DNA from: Amoebophrya sp. A120
Lineage: Eukaryota; Sar; Dinophyceae; Syndiniales; Amoebophryaceae
Direction: 5' to 3'
Assembly: GCA_905178155.1 (NCBI GenBank)
Contig: CAJINV010000001.1
Location: 9,631,865-9,695,864, forward strand
DNA length: 64,000 nt
This document shows, piece after piece, positions 1-12,000 of this stretch; within the stretch, counting starts at the first letter, position 1; every line of letters begins with the position of its first letter. The notes beneath the pieces are model-generated. The model did not search any database and was not told the origin of the DNA. It was given only the letters and a program-made list of their open reading frames with translations. The translations under genes were made by a program, and so were the position numbers.

Positions 1-55
1 AAGCTTGCCCTTCATGTTTTTTGCAAAAAAAGAAGTGTACTACTTTACATGACTT

Positions 56-3000
56 TCACAACTTTCGTGTGTTTTCATCGGTCCTGGTTGTTTCTCTTCT
101 TCTCCTTTCTTTGTGCACATTCTCTACTTTGTCCTTCCTCGGTAAGTCTTGTTCCTTTCCCTTTCTTGCGTCAGTCTTTCTACGAGAACGGTGACGCTGC
201 GTCTGGCCCACCTTCTCCTCGGCGCCTTTCTCCTGCCGTCGGCTTCCCGATGCATTGTCTTGCTGCTGAGAAACGTCGAGGCCGGATTTCTTTGTGCCGG
301 GCTCCTCGTCGAGCTTGATCTCATCGATAGACGCCAAGACTTCGTCCAATGCTTCCATTTTCTCATTCGGGTCCACCAGATCGGGCGAACACAAAGCAGA
401 TCCAGAAACGGATGCTCCGCTGCCTCCCGGGTTTTGATCAAGCGTCGCTGTGGTATCCTTCGTGCGGAATTCTCCTCGTTCCTTATTCGCGGCAATGAAA
501 CCGTCTTGCTGTCGGTCCTGTTTCTCGGACCCCACGGCTGCGTGATGTTTCTTCGCCTCCGGCACGGAGGCTTCTGCTTCCTTCTTGGATTTATTCTTGC
601 CGTGGTCCCCCGTTTTGGCCTCAACTTCTACAACTGAGTCCCTCGCTGCGCCGCGCGTCTTCCGGCGATCTCGCTCACGATGGTCACCACCAGTGCGCTC
701 TTCTTTCTTGTTCCGATGCCGGTCCCGGTCCTCATCCCGCTTATCATCTCGGTTCTTTATTTTGTTCCGGTCGCGACTCTTCTTGTGTTTCTGCTCACGA
801 CTGTCGTTAACATCATCGTCTCGGTCGCGAGCATCAGTTTTTTTCATCTTCTTCTCTTTCTTCTCGGAGGCGTCAACGTCTTCCTTCCTGCCATTCGGGG
901 ATCGCGGCCGCTTGTTATTCTTCTTCGTACCCTTTGCTTCATCCGATTTCGAGGTTTTTCGCTTGTCGCCGCGGTCCCGAGAAGGCTTCGGCTTCGTCTC
1001 TTTGTTTCTGTTATCCTCCTTGCGGTCCCGGTCGCGGTTTGTAGTTTTATCCGCCACAATTTCTACATCCTTGGCGCCAATGGTATCCCTCGATCTTTTA
1101 TTTCCGTGCTCGCGGCGTGTCTCGCGGCCCTGCGCGGTGCCATCGGAGCGATCGTCTTTGTTTCTCTTCGGCGGGTCTCTTTGCGCCGCTGTTGAGCGGC
1201 GGTTCTTTGGACGATGCTCATGCTTGGCCTCGTCGCGATCTTTTTTTTGTCCGCCACTATCATGGTCTTCTGATCGTCCACCTTTTTGCTTCTCCTTCGA
1301 CGCCTTTTCCTTCATCTGTGGTTCGTCCGCTTTTTGGTTCTTCTCTTTCGCGGCAAGCAACTCCTTCTGTCGCGCCTTTTCGGCCTCGGCCTGCTCCGCC
1401 CTCTTTTCGTATTCAAACCGCGGGTCAATTTTCGTCACAGGCGGCTGGGGTTCCGGTGGCGGCACCTTCTTGTCGCGATAGGAGCTGCCTTTTTCTTCCC
1501 CCGCTTCGGTCACATTCACGCCTTTGGTGTGACTTTTACTGCTGTTCTGCCTGCTCGACACGTTATTGTCGACGCCCTGCTGGGCAGTTGAAGAGGACGC
1601 TGCACAAGAGCTATTTTTTGATTTGTTCTCCACGATGCTTTGCGGCTTCTGATCCCATTTGCTCGAAAGCCTTTCGTTCCTCTCCGGCGCCGGTTGGCGA
1701 TCACCACGCTCGCGTTCTCTAGTACGTTCGCGTTCTCTACGGTCGCGTTCTTCACGTTGACGCTCACGCTCCCGGTCACCGCGGTAGCCATGATTGTAAT
1801 CGTTGCCCCGCTGCGGGTTCCTGCCACGATCGCCCCCCGCACCAGCCCCGCGTTGTTGGAAATCACGCTGATCCCCCGAGCGATAGCGATCCCGATCCCA
1901 ATGTCTGCAGTCCTGTCGCTCGCGATCCCTAGTCGTCGCGTCCCGCGCACCAGGGCGATCCTGGTTACGATCTCGATTCCGTGCCCTTCGGTCATCTCGG
2001 TCGCGATCCCTGTTCGTTTCCCACGGAGCAGGGCGATCTCGTTCCCGATCCCGATCGCGATCGTCACGCCTGCAAATACAAGTGGAGTTCACGATGTCAT
2101 TGTGTTCCACCAAGCACGAAGTAGAGCAGCATGACCACTCTGAGTCCTACCACGATAACTGCACCATGATAGCTGGCGCCATATCCCTTGCGATCCTTGT
2201 CATCACATCAGGGCATCAAGAACGTGATCATAAAACAAAAAGATACAGCGTAGTACTGCAACAAACTCAAGCTTTTTACCTGTTCCGGTCGTCGCCAGCA
2301 TCCATCCAAATATTATGATCGTTATGGAGGTAACCTGGTGCACCCCGACCGCTCCTCTGCCTACTGTCATGCCGGCCGCCGCGAACACGGTCTCGCCCTG
2401 CTGGCAGCTGACGATCGTTGGCTCCGCGCGCTCCTCGAGGAGAGTGAGATAGATGTCCACACTCCTGAGCGCTGCTGGTCTGTCTGGATGCGTTGTACTT
2501 GGGTTGATGTTGCTGCGAAAAGTTGGAGCTTGAGCGCGGTGGTTCCCAGGCGTCCCTTTTTTGCGTGGTCTTGCTGTCATTTTTGCCTTCTACGTTTGCG
2601 GGTTCTGCCTTTTGTCTTGTGAGGAACGGGAAGGTACTCGTCTCGGACGACAGAACCGGATGTTTTGATGTATCAGCAGAAGCAAAAGCCGTTCGGCCAT
2701 CAACACCCGTCTCACTCGCCTTGTCCTCGGACTGTTGCTTCATATCTTTCTGGCTGTGATTGTTGTTATCATCACCGGAAGAGCCCGGGGCATTATCCGG
2801 CTGCTCGGGTTTCGCAGTCGCACCTGACGATGCCGATGGGGCTCCCGCGCGCGCATCGAGAAGCGGCGCAAGGCCAGCAGTCTCTGGTCCTTTGTCGGCA
2901 GCAGATCCTTCAATGACCAGGCTAGCCGAAGGGTGGACCATCACATCAGCAGACGTGGCACGCTTCGTTTTCTTCCGCGGGCCGAGCGCTTGGTCCGCTT

Positions 3001-6000
3001 CCACCTTCGTTTCATGTTCCGCCTTGTCGTCTAGTTTCGACAAACGGCAATTTTCCGAGGTAGCCTGCTGCGATTCTGCGCTCTCGCGCCGACGACGTTT
3101 CTTTTTCTTCTTGGCCGAGGCGGGCCGCTGACGTAGGCTCGTACTTCCTTCCTTATCCTTCGGCACGTCTTGCGCAACACCTGGAACTACGTCAACGACC
3201 GCACTCTTTCTCACCGGCAAATCCTGGGCCTGCGGCTGCGTCTGCTCTTTGTCCTTCTTAAGGTTAATCTCTTCTACACCACTTTCACAGGAGGTCTCTA
3301 TCTTGTGCATCGCGTTCTCCAACTCCGAAGCACCGGGAAAGGCGGCAAGTTCATCACTTTTTTTCTGTTCTTCTACTGCCGGCAGGACCACCTTTTTTCC
3401 ATCCTTGTTGTTAATGTCCAGGGATCCCTCGCGTTCAGAAGGAGCAGCGTCTGCAGCGCGCGTGATTGCCTCTACTCCGGCCACGGCAGGTGGTGGCGCA
3501 GCCTGTTTCCCTTGTGCTTCTGCTGGGTGGAGTTCCACGTCATCCCGAATGAGAAGATTCTGCTTCATGACCTCGTCCTTCTGCTGGGAGACATCATCCG
3601 AAGACTTGTCTGCTTTGAACGCGTATGCTCCACTAGCTCCACCTGTTTCATGCGCCGGAAAAGCCGGCTGAGCCGCGAGAGCATCCTGTCCCACCATCTC
3701 TGAGGGCGATGCAGTCGCAACCTCCTGGTGCTGGCGCCCACTGCTTTCGGCCTGATCCTCCCTCTCTTCCAGGGAAGATTGCTCACCCTTCGCCTTCGCT
3801 TTGTCGTACTTCGTGCTGGCGTCTTTCTTTGGTCCTTCAGGTAGCCCATCCGCCTTAAACTGAATGGCCTCTGCATGTTGAGTCGCGTTTTCCTCACGAA
3901 CTTTGGGCGCTTCAACAAAAATGCTGTCCTGCTTCAGCTCCTTCGACGAGACAGCTTCATAATTTGCTCCCTCTGGCTTTTCAACTTCTACTCCAACTGC
4001 AACTCTAGACGTCGTGTCTGCTTTCGCCGCGTCGCTGTTCTTTTCCTCCGCTGGCACTTCAATCGTATACGCCTCCACTTTCGCGCTTTGTAGCTCCGGC
4101 ACCGTAATCTTGATGTCTTCCCCTTTAGCAGCATCTTCTACCTTTTGGGCAGGCGCCGAGAGTTCAGCTCCTGACCCGCGTGTCTCATTCTCTTGAACAT
4201 GCTCTACCGGTGCCTTGCTCTTTTCCGTCGCTAAGCAGGTTTCATTCGGGTCCTCGATCCGTTGTACGTCGACAGCGACAGCCTGAGGTTGTACCTCGGT
4301 CGCAACATTATCGGGCTGCATGTTTACGTCTTCGACTTGGCCAGAAATAACTGTGCTTCCTGAGCTGCCTGTCGCTGGTCCCGCGGTCGTGCTGGCCATG
4401 GCCAGGGGGTGCGGTATATATTGGTCGTGCGACTGCGACGAGACGGACGCTGGCGCTGCTGCTACCGAAGAAAACAACTCGTGCAGGTACTTTGTCTCGT
4501 CGTTCTGGTCATCGTTTAGAAGGTCGGGAACCAAAGGGCCATCGGGGAGAAGATCTGGCATCAAGGATGTGGCGCAAAAGCCGCCGGGGCTCACCGCGGT
4601 CGCAGCAGCAACATCAAATTCGTCTTGAAACACGGGCTGCATCGCCATCGTCGCAGAAGCACCGATCTGGTCGACAGGAAGAGAATTGATTTGAAGATCG
4701 CTATGCTCACGAACTTCAACTTCCGCTTGCGGCTCCGCTACCGCTTCCGGTTCCGACATGCGGGTTGCATGACAATCGTCCTTGTTGCCACCAGAAGCGT
4801 CAACTCTCTCGGCGGCAGGAGGTGCCTTACCACCACTTTCGTGCTCTACCACCTGTAGTTCTTGCGGGACCCGAGCCGCGGCCAACTCGTGTTGCTTGTC
4901 TTCATGAGCGCTCGTTCCTGAGACAAATGCGTTTACTGATCCAGCGGCGAAAGGAGGAGGAGTAGCTGGACGAGCTTCTGTATGTTCATCTGTAGAATTT
5001 TATGATACAGGGTGGGGTACGTAGAATTTCAACATTTTGTTGCAAATGCCGGTCGCGCAGAAAATGTGAGCGCTCACTACTTCATCAGATGCTCATGCTA
5101 TCGAACGGCGTACTTAATACGCGAAAAAATGCGACCAAGTTGTCACTGCAAGATCCTAGACCAACCAAATCCAAATACTTCTCGATACCAAAACATAACA
5201 AACAGAAATAAGTACGAATGGCTTTGATTTTCTGTGCTGCGTCCACTGGTGTTTCGGGCACAGCATCAACTACAACTTCAACGCGTGATTCTTCAGGAAC
5301 CGCACCTTTTTCGGACGACGCCGTGGCCGCAGCAGCAGACGCGACCGACGCGGTAGGGGCCGAAACTGTCAGAACGTCGGTGGTGTTAGCATCCGCGGGT
5401 GCAGCAACCTGGACTTTTCCTGCAACTGTACCTAGAATAAAGTAGGAGTAGAGTTTGTTCCTACTGTCCTATCTATACCGGGAGCTCGAAAGAGTTTTGA
5501 ATTTCAATAAACGTGAAGCAAAATAAAACTATGGACGAAAGGATACAGAGCACGTGCTTGGAAAGGAGAAAAAAACGCGAAGTCGCAATGGCAATACCAA
5601 TGGAAGAAGTCGAGCTTTGTTCTGCCTCGGCAACGGCAGATTCGGGCTGGTCTGTGGTTGCACCAATCAGAGGAAGTTTTTCTGGACCTTTGCCTTTCTT
5701 CTCGGGGACAGAATCTTGCGTGTGTGTGGTGAGCGTCACAGAAGCAGAAGGGGGCTTCGTTGAAATTTCGCTGGCGCCAAGAAGTTGCTTCGCACCTGCA
5801 GAGAGAAAAAAGTCACAAGATGCTACTTTCTCTTCACATGCACGATCATGTGACTTTGCATACCGGCCAACTTGCGAAAAGCCAAACAAGAACCACAGAA
5901 AGTGGGATTAGAGTCTAAGTAGAAGTACGCGGTGCTATCTAAGCTCACCCAGACCCAGTAGAAAAAGGGCGCAAAGGCAAACAAGGTAAATAAATAGCAC

Positions 6001-9000
6001 TTTCTGAGCTTTGCGTTGCGTCGTTGCGGCTCACTGCATCCGCTCTCGAGTCCTGAGCCTCCTTGTTTGAAAACGCCGCGACAGTAGAAGCGACCGCTCC
6101 CGTCTTCGCATTTTTTTCTTCTTCAAGTATCTCACCTGTGACGTGTTAATGTACGCACAGCATTGGCGTTAGTTTTACTTGATCAAAATCAGACATAAGC
6201 TATTCCTTCCAGATTAGTTGCACACAACAGAATAGTGAATGTTAACGTTGACATCGAATGATGTGGCATGACTGTGAAAATGACCACCTTGAGCAGTCGC
6301 CAGTAACATTTTCAGTCCAATTCCAAGTATTAGCATTTATTCATACATACCTTCAACTTCAACCGCCCGCACAGCTTGATCGCAGACTTTTACCTCGTCT
6401 TTTCTTCCGAGAGAGGTCCCATCTGCATGCGACTGAGCATCCGTATCCGGAAATGCGTTTGCAGCATGAGCGCCTTTCGTTTCATATTGCACTCCGACTG
6501 CAGGGGGACGCTGCTCACACTCACCAGCAACGATCATTTTCTCTTGGTCGGCAACTACAAGCTTTTTCTCTTGGTCGGCAACAGTCTTCTCGCCCTGGTC
6601 GGCACCAGTCTTTTCTCCTTGGTCGGCAAGACGCATACCTCTTTCTCCAACACCAAGCTTACCTGCTCCAGTTGAACTCCGACTTTCCTTCGCCGGTATT
6701 GAAGTTTCATCTCTTTTCCCAGACTCGAGTGGTGCCACAACCGCACAGTCTCGAGAAGAAACAGCCTGGGTTGCTGGTGCACTCTCCGAGGCGGCGCCCG
6801 ACGGAATTATCGACATAGTTGCAGCTGGTGGTTGATGTTCTGGTGGAGCCTCCGACTTCTGTGCTCTAGCAGCACGCCCGGCTACCGGTCCCGTCGCCTT
6901 CTTGCTGCCTGCCCGGCTTTGTTCAGATTCCTGATTTGAGTGGGCTGGCACAAGCGCCGGCCCTGCGCTTGAATCGCCACGTCGGTCGCGCTTATTTCCG
7001 GTGGAAGTGGTTGCTGTCTTGGAATTAGAACGCTGCTCCTCTCCACATTTCGGAATAGCCAAAGCGACCAAAGCCTGCAGCTCTTCAGCGCTTATCATGC
7101 CACTCTCTTTCGTCTCAGTCTTGGTGTTACCCGGTTGTAGTTCCTCGGAGGATGCGGGTTGTTCTTCCGCCGCGTTCTCCCCAGACGACGCGGTCGCACT
7201 TGCCGCGGAGGTGGCTGGGGCGACGCTCGTGGCAGCAGATTGTTGGTCGTTGAAGATGTTGGAAACACGCTGAACGTCAGGAAAAGTAGAGAGTTGAGTT
7301 CGATCAGCCCATCCAGATGTTGAAACGCGAGGCCCGACAGCTCCCATAAAGTCTTCCCAAGGAGCTGGCTGCTGATAGTCCGCTGATCCTTGATCCGCCC
7401 AAGACCACTGCTCCACCGTCTGATGTGGTGCGCTGCTTGACGCGTCGTGGCCGTAGGGAAAGCACTGGTGCTCCATCAACTGGCTTCCGACGGTCCACGG
7501 ATCTGCGAATCCGAAAGAAGACGCAGCCGGATCTGAGTATGACAGTTAGTTTTGCATACAACTACGGATCACGCCGGCTTTTGCCTCGAAAGAATTGAGA
7601 GGTCGATCCGAGTTACATCTTCAGGAAGGAATGGCGCAGCAACATAATGGATATGCATTCAGTTTCGGAGAGCACTAACTAGAAAACAAGATGAAGAGAT
7701 CATGGTCAACATACATGCGGTGCTCGTTTATACCATGCCTCGATGTCGTGGGAAAGGAGGGAAAAGTAGGCGTGCTGAGCGAGAAATCATTTACGGATTT
7801 CGAAGATGCGGCACAGCTTCCTACGGGAGGAGGATCCATCGTGACCGGACCCATCCAAGACGGGTTGTAATCTGCAGCGCCAATCGTAGCGGAGTAGTTG
7901 GTCGTGCTCAGTTCTTTTGCATTCCAAAGACTCTCAAACAGTTCGGCGTCGGTCACGGACTGGGATTTTGCAGTTGTGTGATTATCCTGTGCAAAAGTAT
8001 CGTACTCGTATAAATCCGCTAAAATTTCTATGCAGAATCTGACGGACAAGTCGGTGAGAAGTCGGTTGCGAAGTTGGTTGCGAAGTTGGTGCGGAAGTCG
8101 GTGAGAAGTGGCGCGCGCCACTTCTCACCGACTTCCGCACCAACTTCGGTGAGAAGTGGCGTCGCGCCGCGACATGCTGGCGTCGTTCTCGCCTCGACCA
8201 AGCGACGCGTCGCGTCACTCCGTCGCTGCGAGTTATATCGTGCTCGCTGCTTGCAGTTGCCACTGCAGCTGCAAGAGCTGGAAGGAACAGCGCTGCAGAT
8301 AAATGGAAAGAAGACCGCAGTCTTGTTCTGTCCGTTTATCTGCAGTGCAGTTTCATCAGTTAGCACGACGGAACCACGCGCAAAGCCGTATACAAGAGGC
8401 GGCAGGCCGCGCGACCGTGATTTCTGCGCGCGCGCATCTGTCCTGCGTGCAGCCATCAAAGAAAGAATCGCCGGAAGCGGAAGACAGCTTCCCTCGGCGA
8501 TGTGGAGCTGCGCGCGGCTTGGGCGGGCAAGCTTTGAACGCCGGCCATTCTCGCCTGGCGCTGATTAATTAATTGATTAGCTGAGCAGCCAATTACTCAG
8601 CTAATCAATTGATATATTGTCTGCGTTTTATTTGTTTTCACAAAAAAACGCGAGTTTGCGTGCGCCCTACATCAAGTAATGCGCAAATCAATAGCTCACT
8701 TCTCAACAACTTCTCCACGCACTTCTCAACAGCTTCGCGACGAACTTCCCGACGCACTTCGCAGCAAGCTTTAAGCTTTTGGAGGCGTCATGCAAGAATT
8801 AGCATGACGCCTCCAAAAGCTCAAAGCTTGCCGCAGAATGCGCCGGAATGTTCGTCGCGAAGCTGGTAAGATGAAGTGCGTAGAGATGTTGTTGAGAAGT
8901 GAGTTATTGCTTTGTGCATTAATTGATGTAACGCGCCGCGCTTGCCGCAAAATGCGGCGTCGGCGTGCTTTTTACGTGCGGCCACGAATCGAGGCCCGGG

Positions 9001-12000
9001 ATATTCCTTCTGAGACGTCCTAGCCGGAAGCCTGTCAGGAGCTTCGCGTGGATTTCAACTCTGCGTCAAGCGTCGGAACAACCGCGGCAAGCGGTCTACG
9101 CCAACTTCTCAACAGCTGGGAAGTTGGTGAAAAGGTTGGGAAGAAGTTGATCATAAGTTGTTGGGAAGTTGGTGAGAAGTTATATTCATGCCAGTAGCGG
9201 ATTTATACGAGTACGATACTTTTGCACAGGATAGTGATCTTCGGGCAACAACGTTTCTCCAGACAGCGGTGCTGCGGAAGAGAAGGATGAAGACGAAGAT
9301 GGGACAATGACAGGTTCTTCGGCACGCGCACAGGCCTTATCTTGATTTGCTTGAAGCTCTTCTACAGCTTGATGATGGGGCTTCCCCGCGGTGGTACTTT
9401 CTGTAGCTTCCTTGATCGTCGTGGTCTCGTCGACGATTTGCTCTCCCACCAGATCGGGAATTGCAGGAGCAGCCTTTTCTTTGACTGCAGTATCACCATC
9501 AGAGGGTCTTTCAACTTGTACTTCAATACATTTCTGCTTCTCTTCCACTTTATTTCCGGCGGCTGAAGCCGAGGGCGCGCTGTTTTCATCTTTATTGCCG
9601 GGGACTGCAATCTGATTTGCGGTGTTTTCCTTTTCGGCAGGGACTGCTACCTGATTCGGGTTGTTTTCCTTGTTTCCGGAGACGACTGCAAACGGCGGAT
9701 TTGCGTTGTTTTCCTTTATTCCGACGGCTGCAGCATCTGCGACCGGATTTGCGTCACTTCCTTTTTTGGTTGCAAATGCAGTCGTATCTGCAGTCGCATT
9801 TGCGTTGCCGGCACTGGCAGACGAACTCGCGGGAATCTGGTTCTGGATCTGGGCCGTATCTTTACCTACCGGGGCCGCCTTATAATCGCCCTTCCTATTA
9901 CTATCTTCCTCCTTGCCAGTTTTTCGCCGCTTTCGAATCTTGTTCATCTCCTCCTCGTCCTCTTCTTCGAGCTCGAAAACACGGCGGGGCTTATCAACTG
10001 GTCCCCCGCGGACGGACTCTTGGCGCGAGCCGGTGCGGTCACGACGGCCGCGGGAATCACGACGGCCGCGGGATTCGCGCCGACCGCGGCCGCCCCGGTG
10101 GTCGTGCCAGCGGTTAATATCGCGAGCGCTCGTATGCCAGTGTTCCCGGTCGTACCGATCGCGGTCGTGGCGGCGGTTTTCCCGAGCGCTTGTATGCCGG
10201 TGGTCCCGTCCTTTGTCATTCGCACTAAACCCTGCAACCCTGGACGAGGCAAGTTCCTGAATGCCCTGCTTGCCCGCCGAGTCATAATCCTTACTGGGAA
10301 AGCGCCCGCGATCCGTACTAGCTCGTTTTCTCCTGCTGCCCTCTTGTTCATGATAATGATCGCGACCTTGTTTATTTTTCGAGAAGTCCGCGCCAGTAGT
10401 GTCAGCCTCCTTGTTGCTTCGTTGTCCTCCCCGCACGCCGTCATAGTTTCCATCATTCTGCTGTTGAGCCCCGTCAGCGAGGGTGTCTTTCCTGCCACGC
10501 CTCATTTCCCAGGAACGTGCGCGCTCATTGACGTGCACGTCTTTCGCGTCGGTATCCTTTCTATCTCGAACTCGATCACGTTTTATGTGTGGGGAACGTG
10601 TGGTCTTTCGATCATGCTGGCGCGGGGAATGCGACCGGCTTCGCTTTCCGCCCTTAGCACTGATTTTTTTGGTGACCGCAGCAAGGCTCTGCCTTTCATC
10701 GTCCAGATTTTTCTTCTCTATCCTTTCGCCGCCAGCAGTGTCAGTGTCTAGCTTCGCCTCTTGTCCATCCTCGTTGTTGTGGTCCTCTTTCGTTTTAGTA
10801 TTACCAACGACGTCGTAGTACGTGCCAGACGCGCTCGTGGTCGCTGCGGGCACAATATCTTCAGATGGCACAGCCATCCACCAGGGCTCCGACGACGCAG
10901 ACAGCGGCGCATCATTTGGAATATTAGCTTGGGGCAGTTCACTCTGCGCTTCACGAGCTAGATCTCCACTCGCTGTCGTGGGGCCTTTCCCTTTATTTTC
11001 CCCTTTCGGCGGGGGAAGGTCGCCTTTGCATTTCCCTTTTTCAGAGCTGCTGCCGAACTTGGAAGTGAAGCTCTTCCATATTTCCTTTTCTTGTTCTTTG
11101 GTTTTTCCCTTGATGGTTGCTGCTGCGCAATTCTTCCCGCCCTTATCGCCTTTCTTGCTTCCCTTAGCAGCTCCACCAGTTTTTCTGCCAGTTGCAGCTG
11201 GCGGCGCAGAAGAAGCCGACTGCGAGTCTTTGTTCGAAATTGCTGCTCCTTTCTTATCCACAGGTCCCTTCCCCTTTTCGACGGAGCCAACCTTACTGGC
11301 GTTTTTTCCCGGCCCTTTGCCTTTCGATCGCTTTCCCTCCCATGGAGCTGGCTCGCGGTTTTTGTGTTTTTCTTGCTCCTGCTGCTTCTCGTTTTCGTTC
11401 GCAGCGTTTGCCTTTTGATCTTGATGTGATTCGCCCGCGTCGTCCAGAGGAATTTTCCAACCCTCATCACGTGCATTCGTACGCGCCGACGCCGTTACAG
11501 TAGTCTTTGAAGCTTTCCGATTTCTATCATGCCCTTCCTCCTTGGAGAGGAGGTCTTTTTCGGGCTTGATCAACGAGTCCTTCAGTGACGCAGACGCGAT
11601 GTTGGGTTTCTCCACTTTCTCCCGCCCTTTGTCAAGCTGTTTTTGCCTTTGGTCGTGCTCAGGTACTTCCATAGCAGTAGTTTTCTTTCTTCCTCGGTCG
11701 CCCTTGTCGGAACAAGCCACGACGGCAGGCACGGAGGGATCAGAAGATTTCTTGTAGTTGGTAGAATCAGTGTGCGCGGCTGCAGTCCCTGGTCGTTGTT
11801 GTGCCTGCTTTTCCTCTGCTTTTTCATTCTTCTCCGCTGCAGCGGCTTGCGGTTTTTTACTAATTCGAGCGGCGGCCACTGTCTCACTCACATGCGCTTC
11901 ATCTGCAACGACGGAGGGAGCAGACTTGTTTTGGACGACCGGATCAGCCGACGAGGCAGCTGAGGCGGGCAATATAGATGCTGAAGCCTTCTCGACAGGG

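Larger units (their letters stand above)
7983..9233 (-). mobile_element. Composite introner element (1,251 bp) in the giant gene
   Basis: A perfect 39-bp terminal inverted repeat (7983-8021 against 9195-9233) starts TATCC and ends GGATA. It is flanked by a 5-bp duplication GTGAT (7978-7982 and 9234-9238). The reading frame of the giant gene runs into the element from both sides and stops inside it. Removing the element plus one duplication copy joins ...EDH to TTAK... in frame. Sliding the cut through the duplication never gives GT-AG. Inside are a 68-bp perfect palindrome, a 15-bp hairpin and a nested fold-back structure, with many GAAGTTGGTGAGAAGT-like repeats. I see no transposase, so it is non-autonomous. 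At this size it may be a full-length or nested version of the shorter elements elsewhere in the window. Confidence 0.9.

Noticed and set aside
585-1481. Long plus-strand open frame opposite the last exon of the giant gene
   Set aside because: Ser/Arg/Phe composition is what the reverse strand of Arg/Asp/Lys-rich coding sequence gives. The minus frame has spliced continuity with the upstream exons.
7675-8121. The exon at 7734-7977 as a separate small gene starting inside the introner
   Set aside because: Its apparent start codons lie within the inverted repeats, and the frame joins perfectly to the giant gene once the element is removed.
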